Shown: in pieces, positions 52,568 to 60,931 of the stretch
Layout of the letters: each line of letters starts with the position of its first letter
Position numbering within the stretch: position 1 is the first letter of the stretch
From: Ichthyophis bannanicus
Taxonomy: Eukaryota > Chordata > Amphibia > Gymnophiona > Ichthyophiidae
Direction: 5' to 3'
Assembly (NCBI GenBank): GCA_033557465.1
Contig: CM066033.1
Location: 236,036,109 to 236,100,108 of the forward strand
DNA: 64,000 nucleotides
Notes under the pieces: model-generated
What the model was told of the DNA's origin: nothing
Database searches by the model: none
The model's input: only the letters and a program-made list of their open reading frames with translations
Position numbers and translations under genes: made by a program

Positions 52568-54313
52568 AGTGAGGGGGGGGATCCAGGTGGGATTGATACC
52601 TGTGGGCGGTCGATTAAGGGAGTTCTATTCCGCCTGGGTCCGGGTTATGTCAGATCAGTGGGTGTTGGACGTCATTCAGAAGGGATATGCACTAGAGTTC
52701 CAGCGCCCAGTGGTCGATGCTTTCGTTTTTCTCTCCTTGCAGGGTCCGATCAAGGCGGGTGGCAGTGCAGGAGACATTTGGAAAGGCTTCTAGCTCTCAG
52801 AGCAGTGGTACAGGTGCCGGAGGACGAGTGCGGCTGCGATCGATACTCCATATACTTTGTAGTACCAAAGGAGGGAGGGCACCTTTCGACCGATTCTGGA
52901 TCTAACGAGTGAATCGGTGCCTCAGGGTATCGCATTTTCGGATGGAGACCCTGCGGTCAGTCATAGGCTTCCATCAGATCTAATCACGTGAGAAACTCCC
53001 CCTATCTCACCGCTACTATCTGCATGTACCAATCCACAAAGAGCATCAGTGCTTTCTTTGTTTCGCAGTTCCAATGGGACATTTTCAGTTCCAGGCTTTA
53101 CTGTTTTGGTTGGCGACCGCTCCGCGTACTTTCACCAAGGTAGTGGTAGCGGTGGCGTTGAGAAAAGGAGGCGTGTTGGTTCATCCTTACCTGGACGATT
53201 GATTCGAGCGAAGTCGAGGAGAGAGAGCGAGGAAGCTACCCACCGGGTGGTAGAGTTCCTGCAGAGTCTAGGCTGGGTAGTCAATGTGGAAAAGAGCAGG
53301 CTAGAGCCGTCACAGGTCCTGCAGTATTTGGGGGCCTGTTTCGATACAGAAGTAGGAAGTCTTTCTTCCGAGCAGCAGAGCGCAAGCTCTAAGAGAACTT
53401 GTTTGCGCTTTTCTGAAGAGAAGGGCTACCATGGCATGGCATTATCTGCAACTCTTAGGAAAGATGGTGGCAGCGCTCAAGGTAGTGCCGTGGGCCAGAG
53501 CCCACATGAGACTGATGCAGAGAGCTTTACTCAGGAGATGGTCGAATCAGTCTGATCTGTTGACCCAGAGGTTACCCTGTCTGCGGGAGACGGGAAGCCC
53601 TTCAGTGATGGTTAGAACCCGGGAGTCTAGAGAAAGGGATGCCCTTGGAGTCACCGGGTTGGCTGCCTTTCATGACTGATGCCAGTCTGTTCGGGTGGGG
53701 GGCACATTTCGAAGGAAGGTTTACCCAAGGACAGTGGACAGCAAGAGAGAAGCAGTGGTCCATCAACAGGTTGGAAATAAGAGTGGTAAAGTTAGCATTT
53801 TGGGCCTTTCAGCACAGTTTGCAGGGGAAAGTGGTCCGGGTGCTGTCAGACAATGCCACGGCGGCACCAGCAGCGTAGCTCTAGAGCAAGAGGCGGAGGA
53901 GCTCTTAGACTGGGCCGAGAAACATCTAGAGGCGTTATCAGCGGCACATGTAGCAGGAGTGGACAACGTGATGGCCAATTTCTTGAGTCGGGTCAAGGTA
54001 GATCCAGGAGAGTGGATTCTCCAGCAGGAGGTCTTTGACTTGCTGGTACAGCGCTGAGGGACACAGGTGATGGACCTCATGGCCACCTTTGAGTCAGCAA
54101 AGGCCGCAAGATTTTACAGCAGAAGACGAGAGCGAATGTCAGAAGGCCTAGATGCTCTGATGCAGACCTGGCTGGAGGAGCAGCTTCTCTACGTGTTTCC
54201 GCCCTGGGTGTTGATAGGGCGGGTGCTGCAAAGGATAGAGCATCACAAGGGTCTAGTCATCCTCATTGCTCCGGATTGGCCTCGGAGACTGTGGTATGTG
54301 GACCTCGTGAGAC
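52560..54313 (+). pseudogene. pol: DIRS G pol, upstream of the hAT insertion
   Basis: MSDQWVLDVIQKGYALEFQR near 52648, YSIYFVVPK near 52845, then a short scrambled stretch near 52965-53010. RT: CFAVPMGHFQFQAL near 53062 and the YLDD box at 53188-53199, followed by a small deletion that removes the Trp frame. RNase H: MTDASLFGWGAHFEGRF near 53674; LSDNATAA near 53847 where a short deletion removes YVNKQGG residues; LEALSAAHVAGVDNVMANFL near 53929. Methyltransferase-like: VMDLMATFESAKAARFYSRR near 54069, LLYVFPPWVLIGRVL near 54186 and VILIAPDWPRRLWYVDL near 54257. Cut by the MITE at 54314. Confidence 0.8.
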
Positions 54314-54662
54314 CACTGTTCCCTCTAAGCTGTGCGCGTGTGCGCGCGCACACACCTCGCCGAGTGAGCGCACATACTTTACAACAGAGCGCGCAAAAAT
54401 TACGGTTCTGATTCTGATAGAAAACAACACAGACGTTCTTAAAATTGAAAAGTTGTTGTGTATTTATGGTTTTCACAAGTTCCACAATATTTTCTAGTGC
54501 AATCAATGTGGTGTACATAATGTATTCTGACGTGTAGTCAAATTTTAAAGTATATAACTCCGAGTGTCGTTATGCGGCGCACAAAAATTTAACCTTCCTT
54601 CAAAAGCTGCACAGCTGATATTTTATGCGCACACAGCCTACAGAAAATTAGAGGGAACATTG
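54314..54662. mobile_element. hAT-like MITE in DIRS G
   Basis: 349 bp with inverted ends CACTGTTCCCTCTAAG and TTAGAGGGAACATTG, flanked by near-identical 8-bp duplications CGTGAGAC (54306-54313) and CGCGAGAC (54663-54670). Same family as 13598-14857, inverted. Near its left end is an alternating GTGTGCGCGCGCACAC stretch. It splits the methyltransferase-like coding sequence. Confidence 0.85.
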
Positions 54663-54670
54663 CGCGAGAC

Positions 54671-55035
54671 TCCTGGTGAGGCGGCCATGGCAGCTGCCGG
54701 TGAGAGGATCTGCTAGTGCAGGGGCTGTTGAATATATGCCTCAGGTGGATCGATTCTCGCTTATGGCTTGGCTCTTGAAAGGGCAAGGTTAACAGTGAGG
54801 GGTTATGCGTCACAAGTCATTTTTACCTTGTTGAGGTCCAGGCGGTGTTCTACCACGTGGCGTATGTTAGAGTTTGGCGACTCTTAGAGGGGTGCTGGCC
54901 TTTAAAGCGTCAATTCCACAGGTTCTTTCTTTCCCTATGAGTGCAGTTGGCAGCATTGTCCTGTTATTGGGGAAAGGTGCAGGGTATTAGTCTAGGCACA
55001 CATCCGGATGTCAAGCGTTTCTTGCGGGCGGTCTC
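54671..55035 (+). pseudogene. DIRS G end of pol and recombinase N-terminal part
   Basis: After the MITE the pol frame resumes (GEAAMAAAG-like), then the DRFSLMAWLLKGQG block near 54748-54790 marks the recombinase start. VFYHVAYVRVWRLLEGCW near 54847-54900 is the N-terminal domain, followed by a deletion and the QLAALSCYWGKV block near 54947. Frameshifted. Confidence 0.7.
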
Positions 55036-55821
55036 TTGTGGCCCCAATGCAGAACGTCAGTGCCTGCGTGGGATCTCAACTTAGTGTTGGAAGCTCTAGT
55101 AAGGGAACCTTTTGAGCCATTAGGAAGTTCGATGTTAAAGGATCTCACGCTTAAGATGATATTTTTGGTGGCTATTTGTTCGGCGCGAAGAATTTTGGAG
55201 TTACAAGCGTTATTGTGTAGGGAGCCTTTCTTGTCTTTTCAGAGCACAAAGATAGTGTTGAGGACAGTTCCCTCCTTCTTGCCTAAGGTGGTATTGCCGT
55301 TTCACTTGAATCTAGGGGTAGTGCTACCAATTTTCAAGTTGGATAGCAGGAAGGGGTTCGAAGAAAGGCTGCACTGGCTGGATGTAGGGCGAGTGTTGCA
55401 GAAATATTTGCTCAGAACAGCGCAGTTCCACAAATCGGAAAGATTGTGGTGTTTGGAGGTTCCAGACAAGGAGAAGCGGTGTCAGTCTTCTATTGCTAGG
55501 TGGTTAAAAGAGACGATTGCGTCGGCTTATCTGTTGTGGGGCAAGTCAGTTCCGTTAGGACTCGGGGCCCATTCGACGAGAGCACATGCAGCGTCGTGGG
55601 TGGAGTTCAACTTAGTACCGGCGGTGGAAATTTGTAAAGCAGCGACGTGGTCGTTGTTTCATTCCTTTGTGAAGCATTACAGATTGGATGTTCAGGCGGA
55701 AAAGAATTCTTGCTTTTGGATCAAAGGTGCTGCAGGCTGGTCTGGCAGGTCCCTCCCGATTAATTTATTTACTGCTCTGTTACATCCCCAGAGGTTCAGG
55801 ACTAGACTGGAGGGACGATAA
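55036..55821 (+). CDS. DIRS G tyrosine recombinase, open catalytic half
   Basis: A 261-codon open frame covering the whole catalytic domain. First Arg in CSARRILELQ (cga aga at 55186-55191), H-x-x-R box in GAHSTRAHAASW (His 55570-55572, Arg 55579-55581), and catalytic Tyr in VKHYRLDVQ (55678-55680). Conserved DLTLKMIFLVAICSARRILE and RTVPSFLPKVVLPFHLN precede them. The first in-frame ATG is probably not the original start, because the N-terminal core-binding part lies upstream in other frames. The recombinase would catalyse insertion of circular cDNA; this copy alone is unlikely to make a full protein. Confidence 0.82.
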   Translation: MWPQCRTSVPAWDLNLVLEALVREPFEPLGSSMLKDLTLKMIFLVAICSARRILELQALLCREPFLSFQSTKIVLRTVPSFLPKVVLPFHLNLGVVLPIFKLDSRKGFEERLHWLDVGRVLQKYLLRTAQFHKSERLWCLEVPDKEKRCQSSIARWLKETIASAYLLWGKSVPLGLGAHSTRAHAASWVEFNLVPAVEICKAATWSLFHSFVKHYRLDVQAEKNSCFWIKGAAGWSGRSLPINLFTALLHPQRFRTRLEGR

Positions 55822-55890
55822 AGAAGATGAAATTAGACTTACTTGCTAATTGTTGTGCCTTAAGGAACTCCAGTCTAGTCCTGTATCCCT
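55785..55890 (+). repeat. internal complementary region of DIRS G
   Basis: CAGGACTAGACTGGAGGGAC, then AAGATGAAATTAGACTTACT and TGCTAATTGTTG, then CTCCAGTCTAGTCCTG. It overlaps the 3' end of the recombinase ORF, as in other copies. Confidence 0.8.
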
Positions 55891-56204
55891 CCCTAGAATT
55901 GATTCAGACCGTTGCCTGCAGAAGAAGAGATCGGATAAGTCCACAGACGGTGAGGCCTGGCGGCTGTCTGGTTTGTTACGGGGGGGGGGGGGATAATGGG
56001 TACTTTTGGGGGAAGTAATGGCTAGCTAGGGGTCCCTGGGATAGGGTGAGGTAAGACTCCAGCAGCTTCACAGATATAAATATCTAGGGCAGCATGCGTG
56101 TATTTCAGGAAACTCGGTCAAGGAGCTTCGGGAAAGTTTCTTTCAACAGAGTTAATTGTTCGGTTGGTTATCTTTTTAACTACTTAATTATTACTCTTGT
56201 GAGT
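55891..56204 (+). other. DIRS G 3' UTR with poly-G tract
   Basis: Non-coding; a run of about 13 G lies at 55980-55992, at the position of the G tract in copy A. Confidence 0.6.
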
Positions 56205-56391
56205 TCTGCTTTGTCAAGTTACTGGAGTGGGAAGGCAGATCCTAGCCTATTTATGCCAAGGGTCACCAAAAGAGTGACATGCTCAATTGCTCAGTCTCCA
56301 AAGCTTCGGGTGGAGGTGCTAAACCCCAGAGGTTCAGGACTAGACTGGAGTTCCTTAAGGAACAGCAATTAGCAGGTAAGTCTGATTTCAT
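56205..56391 (-). repeat. right ITR of DIRS G
   Basis: CTGCTTTGTCAAGTTACTGG through CAGGACTAGACTGGAG and the TTAGCAGGTAAGTCTGATTT terminus. Confidence 0.83.
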
Positions 56392-58204
56392 CGTCTAGGA
56401 CCTTTAGTCAGGAGGCCCTTCTGGTAAATCAACCAGTTGGAGGCCAGAGTGGTACATCTGGCTCTCGTGAGGTTTTAGTCCTTGTTAGCAGGCACGGCAC
56501 TCCGTGTTTTCCATGACTGTGCCATGGTAGTGGCATAAGTTAACGACCAAGACGAAACTTGAAGCACCAGGGTGACAGAGCTGTGCCATTGGGCAGCCTA
56601 CATAGCTGATTTTAACATGCAGGCTGATTTCTTGAGTCAAAACACTGAGGATCCCAGAGAGTGGGAGTTGAGCCCTTGCACAATTACCTTCTTATTGCAA
56701 AGATGAGGCCTTCTGGTATTTAATCTGATGATCACTCAGGAGAATGCTAAAGGTGGAAAACTACTTCTACCACAGGAGGGACCCATGAGCAGTGGGCTTG
56801 GATGCCTTTCAAGTTTGGCCACAAGAGGGGCTTCTGTGAATCTTTACCTTCCTCTTGGCCCTTAGTGAGTTGCCTCCTAAACAGGGTTCTGTTTCTAGTA
56901 GCCCTGGACTGGTCACACAGGCCATGGTATATGGATCTCATGAATCTGTTGGTGGGGTCCCTGCTTTTATTACCTCAAGAGAGGGGCCGCCTTCAGCAAA
57001 GGCCTCTGGTGATAGATGATCCCTTTCCCTGCTCGCTTACGGCCTGGTTCTTGGAGGCATAAACTATCAAAGGCTACTCTGGAGTGGTGGTGGACACTCC
57101 TGCTCAAGACCCACAGGATCTCTATTTCTTTAGCTTATGTGAGGGTTTGGAGAGTACTGTGTTTTTTGAGAGAGTCACGAAGGCTTGGAAAGCAGACATC
57201 TGTGCCTTTTTGTCCTTCTTGCAGCCTGGCGTGGACCAAGGTTTTGCCTTGAACTCCCTTAAGGTTCCAGTGGTGGCCCTTGCCTACTACCAGGGGTATA
57301 TTAAAGGCATCTCCTTGACAGCACTCATTGATGTGTCTTGTTTCCTTGTTTCCTAAAGCAGATTCATCAACCATTGCATCCGGTGGTATCTTTCTCTGGT
57401 GTTTGAATGTGTTGATAGGGGCTCCCTTTTGAGTCCATTCATAGACCTCTCTAAGATTTGACTCTTCAAGGTGGTTTTCTTGTTGGCTATTGTGTCTGCC
57501 AAATGAGTGTTGGAGCTGCAGGCCATGTCTTGTTGGGAGCTGCTCTTGGTCATCTTGATGGCTTCAGTCTCTTTATGGACTGTGCCATCCTTTCTCCCAA
57601 AGATACTGTGTCCTTTTCATCTCAGTCAGTTGTTCTGCCTTCGTCAGAGGAGGAGGCACTTCAGATGGGACCCCCTTCCTAGGCATCAGGTGGAAATGGG
57701 GAGGGCACTACTCAGATACTTGGAGATAACTAATAGTCCTACCGGCAGAACACATCTTTGTTCTCTTTAGTGCAGGGATCTCTAACTCCAGTCCTGGAGG
57801 GCCGCAAACCAGTCTGATTTTTCAGGATGTCCCTAATATATCTCATGCATATGCATTTGCGTGCACTGCCCCCATTGTTCAAATGTCCCTCATGCATATT
57901 CATTAGGGACATCCTGAAAATCTGACTGGTTTGCGGCCCTCCAGGACTGGGTTGGAGACCTTTGCTTTAGTGGTTTGAGGAAAAGATAGGCAGCAGCAAG
58001 TTCTCAGTTGCCCACTGGATTAAGGAGACTAATAATTAAGCATAACTTTGGGATGGAAAACAGGTACTGGAAGGAGTTGGGGCTAACTCCCCTAGGGCTC
58101 AAATCTCCACCTGGCAGGGTCTGCCTCTTTCTCTCGGAAAGACATCTGTAAGGCAGATATATAATCCTCTCAGAGCTCCTTTTGTAAAACACTACAGGTT
58201 GTAT
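56392..58204 (+). pseudogene. old DIRS copy O, piece 3: RNase H end, methyltransferase-like, recombinase
   Basis: Continues piece 2: INQLEARVVHLALVRF near 56429, then ADFNMQADFLSQNTEDPREW near 56610-56670 (RNase H end). The methyltransferase-like block follows: SSGLDAFQVW near 56793, LFLVALDWSHRPWYMDLMNL near 56892-56950. Recombinase: CSLTAWFLEA near 57031, ISLAYVRVW near 57122, LQPGVDQGFALNSLKVPVVA near 57221, LLVILMASVSLWTVPSFLPK near 57543-57600. The H-x-x-R part is scrambled; FVKHYRLYV near 58178-58204 is the Tyr box. A MITE sits at 57773-57964. Many frameshifts. Confidence 0.75.
57773..57964. mobile_element. 192-bp hAT-like fold-back MITE
   Basis: Perfect 8-bp duplication CTTTAGTG at 57765-57772 and 57965-57972. 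Arms of about 70 bp in reverse complement (CAGGGATCTCTAACTCCAGT and ACTGGGTTGGAGACCTTTG ends). Unrelated in sequence to the TGTTCCCTCT hAT family at 13598 and 54314. Confidence 0.85.
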
Positions 58205-58597
58205 GTGGGAACTGGAGCAGATTGCACCATTGGCAGATCTTAATATGTATACTTTTAGAGGAAAGACGAGAAATGATAGAGAAATTTAAATACCTCCTGT
58301 GGCATAAATACACAGGAGGAGAGTCTTTCGATTGAAAGCAAGCTCTGCTATGAGAGGACATAGGATGAGGGTGAAAGGGGATAGACTCATTAGTAATATG
58401 TGGAAATATAAAGAGTGGTAGATGCCTGGAATAGTCTCCCAGTAGAGGTGATAGAGACGAGGACAGCATCTGAATTCAAAAAAAGCATGGGACAAATACA
58501 GAGGACCTCTAAAGGTTACAAGGGGACTATTGTAGTTGATATGGAAGGGCAGACGAGATAGGCCATGTGGTCTTTTTCTGCTGTCATGTTTCTAAGA
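58205..58597 (+). mobile_element. CR1 3'-end fragment, plus strand
   Basis: Matches the reverse complement of the 3' part of the CR1 at 24893-25300, from AACTGGAGCAGATTGCACC-like start to the GTGGTCTTTTTCTGCTGTCA tail and TGTTTCTAAG end. It inserted next to the recombinase Tyr box of old copy O. Confidence 0.75.
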
Positions 58598-59070
58598 TTG
58601 TTGTCTTTCTCATATCCTGGTTCCCGATTGCTTTGGTATGTCCCACTTGACTGGTCTAGCATGATAAGGAAGGATAAATTTACGTAACTGATGAATCTCT
58701 TTCCTTGAATCCTGCTAGACTGGTCTAGGACTTGCCCTGGAAGACTCTTCCTACAGGTTTGGAAGTCCTGCTGTTTTTTAATTGGGATTTCTGTATTGCT
58801 GCCTGATGCAGAGTCAGTTATAATAATAGAGCCAAACACTTGTTCCAATATATGATTGTATATTAACGTTCATAGTTCCGGTTTTTTTTCCTGAGTTTTT
58901 GCTTACTGTTTGGAAAGTGCCATAGTGACGATTCTCAGGTGTGGGCCAGAAGGTATAGCAAGTGATGACATCACTGAAAGTTGTTCATCTGCCTCCACCT
59001 GCTAACAAGGTAGCATAGCCCACTCATCTGAACTGTCTAGTGGGATTCAAATGATCAGCTATGCAAACTT
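58598..59070 (+). mobile_element. old DIRS copy O, 3' end (ICR and right terminal region)
   Basis: CTTGACTGGTCTAGCATGA and TCCTGCTAGACTGGTCTAGG at about 58648-58735 form a short inverted pair like the ICR of copy C. The right terminal repeat follows near 58905-59070 (AGGTGTGGGCCAGAAGG, TGATGACATCACTG, GAACTGTCTAGTGGGATTC). The exact end is uncertain. Confidence 0.6.
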
Positions 59071-60280
59071 CTCCTTAGGGCAAAAGTGTTTTAAGTAATG
59101 TTAACTATTTTTTTAATATTACTGGTTCCCGTGTAATGTTCTCTAGTTCATTATATATCAATAGTCCATTGAATTGTTTACTGTTTTTTTGTAATGTTTA
59201 ATGTTTTATGAGTTACTTCAACTGTTAACGGTTCATTGCAAGTTATCAACACTGTTTACAGTTAACAATAACATCTTTTTGAAATGTGGTATAAAAACTT
59301 TTCAAATAAATAAATTCTCAGGTAGTTAACACAATGGGATCAAAATTTGGCATGGGGCGAAAATGCTGGTGAAAAGACCAAATTTGGAACCTCTGGTCTG
59401 ATGTTTCCTATTTTCTGAGAAATAAGCACTTCCATAATGGCCTAGTGTGTTTCTATGGGAGAAGCAGTTCCAGCTTCTGCAGCATAGGAACTTAGATACA
59501 GTGACACATGCTCTCTTTCAAATTGACTACTATACCCACTCCTCTCTACTAAGTGAGACACACACAGATGCAACACAGCTATACACATCTGCATGCGTGT
59601 GGAAGGGTTATAAATAATTCATGAGCCATGCTTTGCAAGCTTTCTCCACTTTGTATTTTTCTTGATTTTATTATTTAAAACATTCTCTCCATCACCAAAA
59701 TATCTGGTTCATGTGTAGATAGAATTTCTGAAAACACAGTTCTTGCAATGAAAGTCTTCTGCCGTTTTAGCTCCATTCTGACTCTGAAACATTTGCCAGT
59801 GACCTTTATAAGTTTTTAGGCTTAAGTCAGTTTATTTCCTAAGTCAAGTTCTCTTGTGCTAGTGGGATGCCAAATCTTCTCTTCCTAAAAAGTCTGGGTG
59901 TGGGGAGATGGCTGGTAAGCGCTACATGCATTTCTTGGAGTAAGGTGAGAAAGAGCTCAGAATCCTTTGGTCAATCAAGGGAAGGCTCCTCCTTCTTAAG
60001 GGAGGGAATTAGTGAGTTCTTACATTTGTATTACTCCTGTTAGAATTCTATAAAAGTGGGATCTCTTAAGAAAGAGGAACCACATGCTTTTCTAAGGCTT
60101 TGTGAGTCTTTTATAGTCATGCTTCCTCTGGACACTGAGATAGATGGAAATTTATTCTATGACAGCAAATGCTTACTCATAACCTGACTTCCACCAGGCT
60201 AACATCAGTAGTTTTTATCCTTTAGAACAGGGCTTGACACCTAAAAATTGCATCTATGCACCTGGGATTACATGCCCCCA
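59071..60280. other. unassigned AT-rich sequence
   Basis: No ORF above 60 codons with recognisable content and no repeat I can name; may be unique flanking DNA. Confidence 0.4.
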
Positions 60281-60510
60281 GGAGTGGAGGAGTAGCCTAA
60301 TGGTTAGAGGACTGGCTTGGTAACCAAGAGGCCAGGGTTTGTTTCCCACTAGCACTCCTTGTAGCCTTGGGCAAGTTGCGTAACCCTCCATTGCCTCAGA
60401 AGAAAGGCCTGGCAATCTACTTCCGGTCACATTGCCAAGAAAACCCAGGAGCTGCTGGGTCGCCAGGAGTTAGCATTGACTCGAAGACACACATTGCGTT
60501 TGCATTGTTT
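60281..60510 (+). mobile_element. tRNA-derived SINE with RTE-like tail
   Basis: GTGGAGGAGTAGCCTAATGG followed by TTAGAGGACTGG gives a pol III A box (TAGCCTAATGG). GGTTTGTTTCCC about 35 bp later is a decayed B box. The body continues CCTTGGGCAAGTTGCGTAAC. The tail (GGCAATCTACTTCCGGTCAC, then TGCTGGGTCGCCAGGAGTTA and GACTCGAAGACACA) resembles the 3' end of RTE/BovB LINEs, of which one is present at 39803-41510. Confidence 0.7.
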
Positions 60511-60559
60511 TTGATGTGTGCTAGTACTCGACGAACAAAAGCTGTGCAGCTTACTTTTC

Positions 60560-60705
60560 CACTGCAATCCTCTCTGCAAGCACACTGAGCCACATGATAA
60601 AGAAAGTTTGGGCTAATCTTGCAGTTTTAAGTCTCACAAAAACTTCAGACCACAAGATTAACCCAAACCTCTTCCACTACATGGCTCAAGATGCTTGCAG
60701 AGAAC
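60560..60705. repeat. imperfect inverted repeat
   Basis: CTGCAAGCACACTGAGCCAC and AAGTTTGGGCTAATCTTG on the left mirror CAAGATTAACCCAAAC and ATGGCTCAAGATGCTTGCAG on the right, with a ~40-nt loop. Possibly a decayed fold-back MITE; no clear duplication. Confidence 0.55.
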
Positions 60706-60931
60706 CAATCATGGGGTTAGTGTGACTTTACTGGAGCTGCAAATAGTAAGGAAAGAGGGAAGGATGACAGGACCTGAGTAAAAGCAGGGTATGGGGAGCT
60801 ATATGAGACTCTTGCTTCATGTATTACTAGGCCATGGTGATAAATGAAGCAACAACACATTTTTATTTATTTATAGTATTTAGCTCATGCCTTTCTAGAA
60901 GCTAAAGATGAGTTTCATTCAGGTCTAGTAT
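60706..60931. other. unassigned sequence
   Basis: Nothing recognisable. Confidence 0.4.

Larger units (their letters stand above)
50218..56391 (+). mobile_element. DIRS-like retrotransposon copy G
   Basis: Paired ITRs at 50222-50370 and 56205-56391. All coding parts are present, with stops and frameshifts in gag and pol, while the recombinase catalytic half is open. A hAT MITE sits at 54314-54662. Inserted in RNase H of old copy O. The left edge is less certain (a few bp) because the ICR and genomic edge differ. Confidence 0.87.

Noticed and set aside
59071..60280. Host exon candidates in the unassigned stretch
   Set aside because: Only short ORFs without recognisable motifs or consistent splice signals.
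60281..60360. Genuine tRNA gene
   Set aside because: A and B boxes are present but the B box is decayed and the anticodon and acceptor stems do not form; it is a SINE head.
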